DNA of 64,000 bases from Microcebus murinus (GCF_040939455.1 NC_134106.1:43670001-43734000); one strand, 5' to 3'; shown: positions 11,640 to 24,393, counted from the first letter of the stretch. Translations and numbers: made by a program. Notes: a model not told the origin generated them from the sequence alone.

Positions 11640-11965
11640 TCATGCACTCTGATTGAGGCTGCAGATAAAACAGTGAACCTGATGGTCAATGTCCTCACTT
11701 GTCATTTATCTCAAATATAATAATAATAACTATAAGAAAAATAAGCCAGCATAATATAAGAAGAACTGGCAAGTGGGAAGGAACAAATAGTGAGGGTTGG
11801 AGTGGTCAAGCAAAGTCTTTTTGAGGAAGTGACAAACTAAAAGGTGACTGGTAAGAGGCTGCAGCCATAAAATGACTTGAAAGCAAAGCATTCCTGGTGG
11901 AGAGAAAGGTAGATGCAAAGGTTTGGCTGATTGGAGGAAAGAAAGAAGAGTACTGTGGTTTAGTT
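11640..11965 (-). mobile_element. L2 fragment, antisense
   Basis: ATAAAACAGTGAACCTGATG, AAAGTCTTTTTGAGGAAGTG and GCATTCCTGGTGGAGAGAAA...GATGCAAAGG follow, in order, the reverse complement of the L2 3' ORF region (the stretch normally reading GGAACAGCAAGTGCAAAGG on that strand). No frame is open across it. Confidence 0.6.
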
Positions 11966-13340
11966 CAGTGAACGCACACTCCAAAATTCACTGGTGCATG
12001 CCTTCTGTCAATGCAATCAAAACAATAAAAATACATTGACCAGTTGTGTGCAGATACAACTCACTGGGAGGTTTACTCCCCTTGGAGTACAACATGGATC
12101 TAAGATGGCAAACTTGGTCTAGAAAAGGCTTTCTTGATAACCATGGTCCTCTTTGGTAAAACTCTGCTTTGTTCCTCTTTAGAGGGCTTATGGGCTGTCT
12201 TTGAATCTTGACTCTTAAAATAGTGCCTTTGTAAAAAGTCTGCAGAGATGAATATCAACACTTGGCATGCCATCTGCATAGAGCTAATTATATACACTTG
12301 TTATTTGTCACTATAAGATATTTCAGAATGAAATGTGCGAACCATCTGCCAACAACTTTATTCACATTTCTTGGATCATCAACAAGAAACCTTATACTTC
12401 TTTTCCCCCAGGGAACACAAATTGTAGTGTGCACAAGGTGGGTAGATGAAAAATCTAAAAATAGCTTTGGCATGCACCAGAAAATAGGAGGTATTTTCAG
12501 AAGAATGTCCTAGAATCATTTGTATCCATTACTCTGCCATGTGTCCTTGATACAGTGTTATACAAACCAAAGCTAACTCCCCAAGTGTCAGACAGACACC
12601 AGTGCTTTTGGCATTGTTTACATGATTGTTGGGCAAGGAAGAACAAAGTATCCATGAGCTTAAAATAAGTTGCAGTTTGCCATTTGATTATGTAAATATG
12701 TGGTTGCATGATCCCCAAATTCTCCAAATCACATTTTATGCACAAAGGCAAAACCAGCTTTTGTGTTCTGAAAAGCAGGTGCACAATTATTACTGCAAAG
12801 AAAAAGAGAGTCATTTGCAGTGATTTTGGGGGGAGATGATTGAGCAATTACAGACATACATGCTAATTTTGTTTCACCCTCTGACCATCTTCTATTTGCA
12901 AAATGGATAGTTTTTTTCTCTCTTTGATAAGAGAAAGTAGCTGCAGAAACAAAGATAAGGAAGCTGGACAATTTGTGCTGCTGTCAATGGACAGCAACCT
13001 GGCACCACTTGTTCAAGCATTTCTGAGTACTTGTCATGGCTGGACATTTAATAAAATTTCTGGGCAATTTAATTCATGTCTTACTGACACTAAATTGTCT
13101 GAACACCCCCACAGAAATCCAGAAATTCAATATAATTTGCAACATGTATAAATTTTAATTGTCTTTTCTAATAGTCCATTTGGAAACAAATTCAGAGGTG
13201 AAAGCGTAAGATTAAAGCACTCTATACTTTGATTTGTAAATTCAGCTCCCTTTCTTGTTACCTGTGGTTTCCTCAAAGGCAAAAAAGCCAAATATTTGTT
13301 GTCAGATCATATAAGATTAGAATTTGGATGATTCTAGAAG
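11966..13340. other. repeat-free stretch, candidate conserved non-coding element
   Basis: About 1.4 kb without a recognisable repeat. Seven overlapping reading frames of 61-116 codons occur on both strands between 12100 and 13151; having open frames on both strands argues for low stop density rather than for a gene. No splice-like boundaries or codon periodicity could be established by eye. Sequence such as CTTTGATAAGAGAAAGTAGC (GATA-like and TCF-like cores) and several AATTTAAT/TAAT cores are compatible with an enhancer, but this is inference only. Confidence 0.3.
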
Positions 13341-13357
13341 CCATGCAAATGAAAGAA

Positions 13358-13434
13358 ATACTGTTCTTTACTACTTGAGCTAGTTTTACCTTTTAAATAC
13401 TGTGTTTACTACTTGAGCTACTTTCAATATTTGA
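13358..13434. repeat. tandem duplication, about 39-bp period
   Basis: ATACTGTTCTTTACTACTTG at 13358 recurs as ATACTGTGTTTACTACTTGAG at 13397 (written in part), followed in both copies by AGCTA. The two copies differ by one indel and a few substitutions, indicating a local two-copy duplication. Confidence 0.75.
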
Positions 13435-14229
13435 ACTCTGAAAAGTTCCCATGATTAAAACTATAATTAGTACCATACAAAGTCAAGTTCCTATATCCAA
13501 AATTAAAATTTTATAAATAAAATTGGCTTAAGAATATACATCTAAAATTTTTATACATACACATGCATATATGTGTATGAGTATGTGTATACACACACAC
13601 ACATTGGTCTTTATATTTTTATATCTATATTTTAAGGATCATAGGAAGATCTCTAATGGTAGAAATCTATTTTGCATAATTCAAAATTGTAGAAATGTCA
13701 ATTACTTTTGAAAATTACCCCATTAAAACCACTTGGGAGATTTTCAAGTATAGATAATTTTACTCTAATAAATAATTTGACAGGGCTACTGGTGAACCAT
13801 TAGAATGGAAATACTTTGTATAAATGAATTACAACCAAGTACTAGAAAGTCTATCATAATATACTCGATAATAACACAGAAAAACATATCTGGATGCTAA
13901 TTAATTCTAGAACAGGATAAATGTCCTGATCTGAAGGATATACACACATGAATCTGTATCACTTGGTGAAAAGGCTCAAAGCACCTACCCTTGTACTTCA
14001 TCCTTGGCTATTCTGTTCATCAAGTCCATGAATGCTGAGAATAAGAAAAAAAGAACACATGATTATTATTTGCTTATGAAAAAAATCTGAGAAATAGTCA
14101 ACACATGGGTGAGGCAGAATTAAAGATAAGAAAATGAAATAACAGGCCAACTTTATCAAAATAAAATGAATACGGATGAATATAGTCTGTATTTTATCAA
14201 AACTGTATAAGCACAGTAACAAAATAGGC
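13435..14229. other. unrecognised, with short AC/GT microsatellite
   Basis: A compound GTGTAT/(AC)n run lies at about 13558-13604. Otherwise no repeat or gene is recognised. Confidence 0.4.
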
Positions 14230-14390
14230 AAGATGGACTGGAATCTTTGCTCTATCACTTACTGCATAAACTAGAGTGAGTTGCTTAAACTCTTTGTGGT
14301 CCAATTTATTCACCTGTAAAATAGATATAATAAAAGAGTACTGATCTTTTATGAATATTGTAGAATTAAATGACTTTAAAGGATTGTCAG
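14230..14390 (+). mobile_element. MIR SINE fragment, sense
   Basis: GGAATCTTTGCTCTATCACTT, GAGTGAGTTGCTTAAACTCT and CACCTGTAAAATAGATATAA follow the MIR consensus order (CTCTGCCACTT / GGGCAAGTTACTTAA / CATCTGTAAAATGG). Diverged; ends approximate. Confidence 0.7.
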
Positions 14391-16754
14391 TCATAGTCCG
14401 TAGTTAAATTACTGTTGTGTTTATTTTTAAAAAGGGACCTGTTTCAGCTAAAAGCTCAATGTGAATCAACAGTGTTACAGAATTGCCAAAATATATCCAC
14501 TGTGGACTGCATTAAAAGAAGTAAAATATCAAGACTGATAAGTCTAAAAGAATGTTGACACACGTCCGCCCAGCCCTTGGTCATGCTCTTCCTTCCTGAT
14601 ATATCTGCCTTCTGCTGTTTGTCTCTTTCTGTTTCTCTATGCGTGTCTCTTTTATATATCTTTTTCTTTCCCCTCTCCCTGTTCTTTTATGTCATTTTAG
14701 AGGAAACTTCAACACTCTTGAGTGCATCTAAGGGACAGCAAAGACTAGCTGGGGAAGACTGGAAGTGGGAAGCTGGAATGGCTGCTCTGCTCTAGAAACA
14801 GAGACTGCTGGGCCCAGGGAGGAAGAGACTGGTGGGGACACACAAGCTGTTTTCAAGACCAACAAAGTCAGATGGTTTCAGCCAAACCTGTGCAGCTTAA
14901 CAGGGAACAAGAAGACTGAATGTAGAAGTTACAGGGTAGAATATATTTGGATTACAAATGGAAATAACTTTTTACCTAAAACTGTCTGGAATTAAGAATA
15001 GTATCCTCATGAAGTATTGAATTCCCTCTCATCCAAAAGTTGGGGAAGTGAGAGTCTGGAGAGCCTATGATTATATGTAATCATGATGGCTGGACTTGGA
15101 TATCCTTGAAAAGGCCTGTCAAGTTAACAATGTTTATAGACACCACTGACTTTTTATATGCTGTGATTTGAAGATAGAGGCTCTCCGATAAAACAGTAAC
15201 TACAAACATTTGACTCCAAAATGGAACAAGATTTGGGTTGTTCCTTTGGATTAAGATATCGAAGGCTCTGGTCAAAGGTAAAAATATTATCTGAGAGGGG
15301 TGATTTTTAATTATTATTATTTTACTGTGAATTTATTTCCAAACTGGACAATAAAACATATATATACACACATTATATATACATATATATATGCTAAAAT
15401 GGAATTCATTTCTATGTATAAAATAGGGAACTGGTGAGAATCTATGAACAATAAAATTGATTGGGTTATGGGCTTCCTTTTGTTTTGATGTCTTTCTGCT
15501 CAGGAAGGCATTGCTCATTTATGCTATAATTGAATGGCAAACCTCTGCAAAATACCCATGCCACAGGGGTATCACCAATTACTTGACCACACAGATATGA
15601 GAAACAATACATATAATTAAACTAAATTATTGCTATTTTAAGCATGCCCAATGTTATTGCTTTGCTAAGTATGTTAAAAAGAAAAAAACCCACCTTATTC
15701 TTCACTATTATCTGCAACCTAAATGCAATTGCCAATACTATTTAAGGTCAAAATATAAATACAACAAGAAAGAGAACATATACACTCAGCATACAAAATG
15801 TAACTACTTCTGAAACATTACCAAAATAACCCCCAAAACTACTACTACTCTTGATATATTTGCATATACATACAATCACCTTGAAATTTTACTACCTACT
15901 TGCTAATAAGGATATAAAGATTACTCATTTTAGATGCTATCTTAGGAAACAAGATTTTTAACAGGATAACATTCATCACAGAAGCTCTAGGTGGAAGATG
16001 CTCTAGTGACATAGCCCTCGGGCACTCCAATATTGTCTCCCTGTTCCCCTAGAGTGCCAAGCTGCTAGGGAAAGAGTTTTTCAGGAGGAATTTTGAGAAA
16101 ACAAGTTTGAAGCTGTGTTGGTGGAGCAGGGAACAAACTAAGCATGAGTAACAAGTTCACAGTATTGCAGATAAAAAGTCAGAGATGGATTGTGAAGATG
16201 CACTGAACAGGTAAAATGAGGGGGGGCTGGGATGGAGAGGGAGGGAGGGGAAGGCTTAGAGAAAGAATCCAAAGATGGTTTAAATAGAGAAGAAGAAAGA
16301 AGTCAAACACGTTACCCAGTAACGCTGTTACATATTACTGTGCCCAGTGTAAAGGTCATAAGGAATATCTTGAGTAGTTCCCAGAAGTTAGATATTTTTA
16401 TTCTGTTCCTACAGTCCCTTGTTTCATTTTGTTCAGAACAAACAACTGAACTTTTCTAAGTTAATTAATGAAGAAACCTTTAAGGCCTTAGAACTTTATA
16501 TTATTGCCACAAGCCTGATTCTGCCTCCTCCACACATGGTGATACTGGAATAGATCTTTCATTTCTTTGATCCCAAAGGTCATTCTGCAAATTCAAACAT
16601 CAAAGGAAAGGAGAAACTGGTGGATTCTTTTTCTTACTTTAACAATTATTTCACAAGTTCTATTTTGCCTTTTCTTCCTCCCACAATCAGATAGAACAGT
16701 ACAGACTTAGTAAATCGGCTGCCAAGCCAGGAAATCAGTTCTTGCCAATTGGTA
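14391..16754. other. repeat-poor interval with a candidate splice acceptor
   Basis: No repeat family is recognised in this 2.4 kb except short (TA/CA) tracts at about 15356-15393. At 14660-14700 a long pyrimidine tract runs into TCATTTTAG, a good 3' splice-site match, followed by a purine-richer, less AT-rich segment to about 14930. No strong donor (GTAAGT-like) was seen after it and no protein family is recognised in the 72- and 76-codon frames at 14577-14795 and 14765-14995. Treat as a lead, not a gene. Confidence 0.3.
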
Positions 16755-16905
16755 AGCTTTTGGATTATAAGAGCAAGTGGTCAAAACACTGTATGAGACT
16801 TGGATATGGTTCTTCTCACCATTAAAACCATGTGATTTGGGGCAAGTTATTTTTTCTCTCTTGGTTTCTATTTTGTCCACCAAAAAATAAGAATTCTTAA
16901 TTTAG
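16755..16905 (+). mobile_element. MIR SINE fragment, sense
   Basis: ATGTGATTTGGGGCAAGTTATTTTTTCTC with upstream AAACACTGTATGAGACTTGG and downstream TTTCTATTTTGTCCACCAAAA fits a diverged MIR core. Low-level similarity; ends uncertain. 16906-17415 is unrecognised AT-rich sequence. Confidence 0.5.
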
Positions 16906-17428
16906 TGCTTGCTAATGTCTCCTTTACTTTTAAAATTATATTATTCTGTAATTAACCATAAAGTATGGTAATAAAATGATTTCCAAAATATTGTCATCCT
17001 ATTCAATTCTTAGTATTGACTTAGTACTTTACAATATACATATCTGATGTATTTAATACATATTTAAATATAGTACATATTATAATCTTAACATATATCT
17101 GATAATTTTTTAATTCACTTAATTCTACTTTGCTGTTATAAGACTATTATGGCTTAACTACTCTGCTAAAGTAAAAGATATTACAATCTACTTAAAGGCA
17201 CACACAGAGAGAGACATACAAATGCCAAACTTACTATTTCTTGCTATCAAAAATATCTTTGATGACAAAGGAGAAAAGGAGATGATGTCATCTCAATCAG
17301 ATAATAAAACACATAATTAGGTACATTGTAATTTTAGTATCCAGAAAAATGTATCTCAAAACATATGCAAAAGTTTTAGCCATTAGAAAATATAGTGTAA
17401 AAATTATCTACTTTTAAAAAGAAAGACT

Positions 17429-17590
17429 TCACGCCTGTAATCGAAGCACTCTGGGAGGCCGAGGCAGCAGGATTGCTTGAGCCCAGGAGTTTGAGGTTGC
17501 TGTGAGCTAGGCTGATGCCATGGCACTCACTCTAGCCTGGGCAACGAAGCAAGACTCCGTCTCACAAAAAAATAAAAAAATAAAAAAAAT
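17429..17590 (+). mobile_element. strepsirrhine Alu, monomeric through internal deletion
   Basis: The element starts at TCACGCCTGTAATCGAAGCA (left arm, missing the first ~30 bases) and passes at the shared ATTGCTTGAGCCCAGGAGTT into right-arm sequence GTTGCTGTGAGCTAGGCTGA, ending in GACTCCGTCTCAC and an A-rich tail with T interruptions. Perfect 13-bp target duplications AAAAAGAAAGACT flank it at 17416-17428 and 17591-17603. The right-arm wording is diagnostic of lemur/galago Alu. A fragment of a pol III A-box region is lost with the 5' truncation. Confidence 0.9.
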
Positions 17591-17639
17591 AAAAAGAAAG
17601 ACTGAGTTTTGGATTATCCATAAAGGTGTGGGACAAAAA

Positions 17640-20600
17640 TCACATGACCCTTTATATGCAATTCTCCCAGATACAAATGATGATATAAGGGGAAGTAGAA
17701 AAATGATATCAAAGTAATAATCTATGGTGAATTCCAGCAAAATTTTGAGTTATCAAAGTTATAAAAATAGTCAAACAATGCCCCAGTCTTCAAATTATGA
17801 TAACTACAAACTAACCCACTGACTTGATATCCATGAAAAGTCTGGAGAACTCCAATTAAAAGTCAAATATTGTAATATTATAATTTTAAAACCCCCACAA
17901 ATTTGCTTAAGAGAGAGGCATGTAAAAGATAACGATACAGAAAGATAAGATGAAAGTAAAAATAGAAAAATTGTATCATTCAAAAATAACAAAAGTTAAA
18001 ACTTGAATAGATATATTAATTCAAACTAAGTAAACTTAAAGGCAACAGGCATTAAGAGGAATAAAGTGAGACACATTTTATGTACAAAATTTTTGCTTTA
18101 TCAGAATAAAATAATTCTATATTTTTATGCAATTAATATAATAGTTTCAAAATATGTGAAACAAAATTGACATAACAAGGAGAAACTAACAAATCCACAA
18201 TTATTGTAGGAGTTTTTAATACAACTTTCTTACTAACATAGGAAAGAAAGGGAAAAAAATAGTAAGGGTATAGAAGATTTTAACAAAATGATTAACAAAT
18301 TTGACCCGATAAGACATATGGTTTCTTGAACCACACAACTGCAGAATGTAAATTATTTTTAAGGATAACTACAATATATGTAAAAACTGATCCAAATAAC
18401 CCCTAATACATTTCTAATTATTAACATCATACAGAAAATATCTAATCACAGTGGAATTAAGACAAAAATCAATAACAATATGTTTCCACAATTTTTGGAC
18501 ATTAAGAAATATAATTCTTTAGAACTCATGGATCAATGATTGAATTACAAGAAAATAAGAACATATTTTTGGTTAAAAATAGCTATATATCAAAGTTATA
18601 AGAAACAGAGAAAGCTGCTCATGTCAGGAAATTTATAGTTTTAATTGCATAGATGAGAAAAGGGATAGGACTGAAAAATTAATCAACTTTGAACCTAGCT
18701 CAAGATGTTAGGAGATTTGCAAAAAAAACACCAAAAAGTAAATTAAAAAGAACAGTTATAGTAAGAACAAAAATCAATGAAATAGAAACCAGCATACAAT
18801 AGAAAGATTTGGCAAAGCCAGAAGATGGCTTTTTGGAACAAGTAATAAAATTAATAAACCCTTGAAGAGAAATATAAAGAAAATAAGAAATAAGACAATC
18901 AAAATAATAGATTTCCAAAAAACAAAAGGGATCATCAAAAATCCTATAGACATTAAATATATATGTTACAAGAAATATATATATAATATGAAAATCACCA
19001 TGACAATAAATGTAAATTTACCAAGATGCGTATAGTCTGATAATTTTAAAGAAACTAAATCCATCATTTAAAATATTCCCACAAGGAAAACCAGCCCCAG
19101 TAGCCTAATGGGTGAATTCTACCAAACTTTCAAGATCAGCTCAAGTAGGATGTCAAGATACTCAAGGATATTTTGAGAAAGGAAACTTACTGCCAAATCA
19201 CATTTATAAACATAAATATAGAAATCCTAATAAAATGTTTGCAAAATAATTCAGAAATATATAAAAGGCATAACAAAGATAAATTTACTTTGGGAATAAA
19301 AGATTGGATTAACATCTTAAAAAACTCAATCACTATAGTATGCTATATTAACAAAAGAAAAAAAATCACATAATTATTTCAATAGATCAGAAAAAACATT
19401 AAATAAAATTCAACATTTATTCATTATAACTGTTAAACTAGAAATAGAAACTTTCTTAATATAAGGAAGTATAATTGTAGAAAACCTATAATATTTACTG
19501 TTGTTTTTACTAAGTAATAAAAGTTGAAAACTTTACTCAGAAATTAAACTCAAGAAAAGTATATCTTCTATGACCACTTCTAGTCAACTCTGGCCTAGCA
19601 AGAAAAACATGCAAGAAATAAAAGTATAAGAATTGGAAATTTAAAAAGCAAATAAACTATGATTATTGGTAGAGGACTTGATTCTAGAAGTAGAAAATTC
19701 AAAAGGAAATGCAGAGAAATTATTAGACCTAATTGGTGAGTTTAGCAAATTGGCTGGATTTATTATTCATGTACAAAATTCAATTATATTTCTATATATC
19801 AACAATAAATGCAAAATAAAATTAAAAGATTATATTTATAACATAATAATCAAACTAAAAATATATAAGGTCTCTATGCAAAACACTAGAAAAGATTGAT
19901 AGAATGTTAATAAGCTTAATAAATTGAGAAATATAACCTTTTAACTGGCCATAAGACTTAACATTAAAAAAATCAATCTCTCCAAATTGACCTATAAACT
20001 AAATGCAATCCAAATGAGAATTGCAATAGATTTTTGTTTCTGTTTTTGTGAAATTTGACAAGCTGCTTCTATGATTATATGAAAATGCAAAAGATCAAGA
20101 ATAGCCAAAACTATTTTCAACTGACTTGTGCTCTTTGAGGACTTCAAAGAGTTTTAATTTATGTGGGTAATATGTATTATTATATTAAATATTAAAATTA
20201 GGAACAGTTTTAAAATAGTTATGATTAATTGATTTTAAAATAATGATAATGAATGCATTACATTTTGACAGAAATAACAAATTTTAATGTATGAAAAAAT
20301 ACTATACTTTCCAAAACAAAAATAATTAGTAAAAACAGTGACTTTGTTTTACATTTTTGTCGACCTCTTTAAGATCTGACTTAATGGAAGACTGAATTAA
20401 ATCTGTTGCATATGCTATTTGGTTGAAGTATAGGAAGAAAATCCAGCCTCACACATATATATAGTTGGAAAAGATGAGATCATGAGCACCTGAAATGGTC
20501 TTGGGAACTCACAGGTCTCTGACCCACTTTCAGAACCACTGACAGAAAATCTTAAAATAAAATGCCTATTGGATAATGAACTGTTCTTATTTTAAAGTGA

Positions 20601-21600
20601 CAATTATTAAAACAGTATGGTACTGGCAGAACAAGACAAAATAGACCCATAGAAAAAAATTAAGATTCTAGAAACAGACATGTAGATACATGGACTGTTC
20701 ATTGATGACAAAAATGATGCTGTGGAGCTATGGAGAAAGGATGGTCTTTTCAATCAATGATACTGGGATAATTGAATATCCATGTGAGAATAAAAGTAAT
20801 TTTACTCCTCCCTTCTACCATAGCAAAAAATCAATGTCAATGCCAGATAGATTTTAGATCAAAATGATGAAGGTCTTAGAAGAATAGAAAAGAGTATTAT
20901 AAAGTCTTTGGGGAAGGGAAACATTTTTGTTTTGAATTTTAACAGAAAACAAAAAACACTAACCATAAAGGTAAAGATATCTTTCACTCATTAAAATTAA
21001 ATGATTTTTTTCCAAATATATCAAGAGAGTTGAAAAGCAAGTCACAGAATGGAGATGGTATTTGCAATTCACAGAATTAACAAAGAAAGAGTAAACACAG
21101 AACAGAGTACACAGTAGAATATATCCAAATGGCCAGTTAAGTGAAAAGTTGGTCCTCTTCATTATTCATCAGAGAAATGCAAATTAAAACCATAATAATA
21201 CATCGCTATACACCCACCAGAATGACGAATTTAAAAGACTGACAATGTAAGTGTTCACAAAGATGAGCAGAAATGGATACACTCATGAAGTCTGGTACAT
21301 CTACTAAAGCTGAAGACTCACCTTCTAGGACCCTGCAATTTCATTCCTATATGTATAGTCAATCAAATTTCATTCACAAGCACTAGGAGATAGATAAAAA
21401 GATTCCCATAGCAGACTCATTATTCACAGCCAAAAGCAATCCAAATGTCCATCTACAGTTGATTAATTTAATTACAGTCATTCAATAGAACACTGTAACA
21501 GTAATGAAAAAGAACAGACAATAGTAAGACATAGAGACATGGCTGAACCTTACAAATGAAATGTTAAGCAGAGAAGCTATAACCGAAAAGAACATTTATT
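17640..21600 (+). mobile_element. ancient L1 (L1M-type) ORF2 and 3' region, sense
   Basis: Order of recognisable ORF2 words: endonuclease region (GATACAGAAAGATAAGATGA, AAATCCACAATTATTGTAGG), linker/RT start (AAATTAATAAACCCTTGAAG), RT (GGGTGAATTCTACCAAACTT; GGATTAACATCTTAAAAAAC), then AAACTAAATGCAATCCAAAT and, after an interruption, ACAGTATGGTACTGGCAGAA and the C-terminal region to about 21600. All frames are broken by many stops; the 60-93 codon frames in the region are debris. A hAT-Charlie element interrupts it at about 20121-20541. The 5' boundary is unclear and could extend left of the Alu. Confidence 0.8.
20121..20541 (-). mobile_element. hAT-Charlie-type DNA element inside the ancient L1
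   Basis: The minus strand begins CAGTGGTTCTGAAAGTGGGT and includes CACATAAATTAAAACTCTTTG / AAGTCCTCAAAGAG near its other end, with an interior CTGGATTTTCTTCCTATACT, AAAAATGTAAAACAAAGTC. These are Charlie-family words in the right order. The L1 resumes beyond it, so the insertion post-dates that L1. A clear 8-bp duplication was not found. Exact subfamily not determined. Confidence 0.6.
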
Positions 21601-21689
21601 ATGGAAATTAATTTATATAACTAAGTTTTCTTTACAAGTGTTGTATTTTACAATAAAAGTGTTTTTTTAAAAAAGAATAACACTGTTAA

Positions 21690-21870
21690 TGCAATAACAT
21701 TTATGATCACACGTGTGCCAGAAGCCTAAGTGCTTAATATGAACTATCCCATTCATTCTTGAAAACAACCCCTATTTCATAGATGAATAGCCAGAGACAC
21801 AGAAAAGTTAAATAATGTACCATCATCAAAAGTGACAGAACTAAAAATAAAAATAGTTCTGATTTTTATC
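21690..21870 (-). mobile_element. MIR SINE, antisense
   Basis: CTATCCCATTCATTCTTGAAAACAACCCCTATTTCATAGATGAATAGCCAGAGACACAG (read in short blocks) is a diverged reverse complement of the MIR core and tail. Confidence 0.65.
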
Positions 21871-21879
21871 AGAGTATGC

Positions 21880-22055
21880 ATGCAGAGTATGTAGTCTGTC
21901 TTACGTGCATTACCTTATTTAACTGTGTTAACTTGCAATAAAGAGGCTATTACTTGTATTCTATATGAGAAAAATGAACCCTGGAGAGGCTTAATCACAT
22001 GCCCAAGGTCACAGAGCTGGGGGGGTGGGGGGATCCCAGACTTCTACCAGTTAAA
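21880..22055 (-). mobile_element. second MIR SINE, antisense
   Basis: GTGCATTACCTTATTTAACT, AATGAACCCTGGAGAGGCTT and GCCCAAGGTCACAGAGCTGG follow reversed MIR. It lies directly beside the previous MIR in the same orientation, so the pair may be independent insertions or an old tandem duplication. The segment after it (to 24184) has no recognised repeat or gene apart from a GGGGGGGTGGGGGG run at about 22020-22032. Confidence 0.75.
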
Positions 22056-22079
22056 CTGCACTGCTTTTTTAGTAAGACA

Positions 22080-24184
22080 AACAGGCACCTTTTAAAATAT
22101 TTTACTCTCTACAAGTTCAATGAAATAAATTATCATCCTTGCTTATACCATGCAATTTGGTGAACAAAATATGCCACACTGAGCCATTTGATATGTTTAT
22201 TCCAAAATATAAGGTATATCCCTGTTTCTCAAATAAGAATTGAGAAGTAACATGAATTTGTTTCTGGCTTTCCTTGGCAGCATGCAACTGATGATTTCAC
22301 ATTTCTGAAATTGGACCCCTGGGCCCAAGCAGGAGTAGTTCCGGCAATTAGGAAACCCAGTTTGAAAAAGTTGTGCAGAGCAACAAACCAGAGAAATGGT
22401 CAACACTGCTTCTGGGGTACAAGTAGCTAATTCAGCAGTAGAACCTTGTGTTTCTAGTACCTTTATCACGAACTGCAAAAGTAAGGATTCAAGAAACCAT
22501 GTGAGGAAGATCTAAAGAGAAGAAAGGAAGGAGATTGTGCAGAGAGAAGTGTATAAAGAAAGAAAAGGTGGTAAAGAGACAAAAAGGAAGTGGAGAAATT
22601 AAGGCCACACAGAACAGTTTTAAAATGGAATTTCCATTCCTTGATACATTGAATGGGGGGAGGGGAAGAAAAGAAATAAATAACACCCTCCTGCCCCAGG
22701 GGAAAAATACCTAGTAAGAGAAAGGGATGATGATGGGAACCTCCATTCTGAACTCTGTGTTTGTGACATCAGATCACATTTTCTATTAGTCCTGGCATTT
22801 CATCACTATTCTTCTTTAACTTTCTTAGCCTGAATTGAAAAATGCCATCTTACATTCAGCATGATGTTACAATAAAATGATTTCTTCCAGCAACTTGCCT
22901 TGTAATTTAGGTGAATTACAATTGACTCACTCTAAAATAATGTGATGCCTGTTGGTGACTTAAAGGCTAAAAATCACCACTCACCTGCTTCCCTGCCCTG
23001 AAAATAAATGGTTAGACACCAAATTTATTATTTCAGAGTGTCCTGATGACTATTTGAGTCACAACTGCATACAGTAACCCTAGAAATATTGATTTTAAAA
23101 TACCTGTGCAAATTTTAAAAACAAGATGAGTTTAATTCAATATCTCTTATCATCTTCCTTTTGAGTTTCATTAATTGCACTAACATTCTTTTAATGGGAC
23201 ATATCAGCCAGAAGGGGATGTTCAGTCTTAATCATCAATTTCGTGCAGAATCTTATTTCAAGGAATTTCCTCCCATCACTGGTATTTGTCTTGTTTGCAA
23301 ATTCTATTCTGTATTGCTTGTAAATATGTATTCCTAACAGGGGTAAAATGAAGTTGAGATTCTATATTTCTATTAGGTAACTCAACTGTTTTCTGAAACC
23401 AGCACAGTGACAGAAATATCATCTCTTTGTCATATAAGGAGAGGATACTTCCAATATTCTCCAAAGGCGTTCCAGCAATGGAAAATGGAAATCCTCTAAA
23501 ACATTCAATTATTTTCTAAAATTATATATGGTCTGAAGTAAGAAGTGGACATTTTAAAAACAATTATTTGCATTAGATATAATAAACTCAAAGAAATAAA
23601 AATAGGTGATTTCTATGACATTGGTTATTATATAAGTAGCTTTTTGCCTCTGCTCACCTTCTAAATTTTCTATATAATTTAGAAAAACATATATATTTGA
23701 ACAAAAATTGAACAATTACTATCATTTAGGGGTCAGTTTAACTGACAGCCAATATCCTGTACCTAAAACAAAAGATCATAAAAAGTCACATCGAAATCAG
23801 TATCAAATATTTCTGCTGTAACTCTTGCCAAGTAGAAAATTACATCTCCAGAATTAGGAGTAATGGGACACCTAACATGCTTTGTGTCCACCACAAGAAA
23901 AGGATGCCCATGTTATTTCTCATACGCAATCCCATTAAAGTAGAGAGTGGAAAAGGAATCCAATTGAATAAATAACTTCATGTGCAGTTTAAAGGCCCAT
24001 TTCTATGTGCTGGAGGGTGGGGGCATCTATTAATATCTCTCTTGATATCAATGGTTGCCAAATCAAGGGAGAAAGGAAGGCCATTATTTTTCCTGGGTTT
24101 TCTCATGTGGCTTTAAGTAGCAATTCAGGCAATGTAGGGCAGTCAGAACCAGAATCAGGCCCATCATTGCAATAAACTAAGAGA
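22080..24184. other. unrecognised interval
   Basis: About 2.1 kb with no repeat family I can name. The 93-codon minus frame at 22197-22478 has a more protein-like composition than most, but no homology is recognised and no splice signals were identified around it. 22500-22690 is purine-rich on the + strand (GGAAG/AGAAAG pattern). Confidence 0.35.
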
Positions 24185-24393
24185 GAGATTCCTAACCAGA
24201 GGTGACTTTGTCCCACAGGGGACATTTGGAAATGTCTGGAACCATTTTGATCATCACGACTAGAAGGTTCTACTATATTCTAGTGGAGAGAAGCCAGGGA
24301 TGCTGCTAAACATCCTACAATGCATAGGACAGCCCCTGCAACAAAGAATTATCCAGCCCCAAATGTCAGTAGTACAAAGGCTGAGAAACACTG
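24185..24393 (+). mobile_element. MER5A-like hAT-Charlie element
   Basis: CCAGAGGTGACTTTGTCCCA, GGGGACATTTGGAAATGTCT, GGATGCTGCTAAACATCCTA, AAAGAATTATCCAGCCC and the end GGCTGAGAAACACTG follow MER5A from near its start to its terminus. Nearly full length at about 209 bp. Confidence 0.9.

Noticed and set aside
12497..12847. 116-codon minus-strand frame
   Set aside because: Overlapped by open frames on the other strand, no domain recognised; treated as part of a possible non-coding conserved element.
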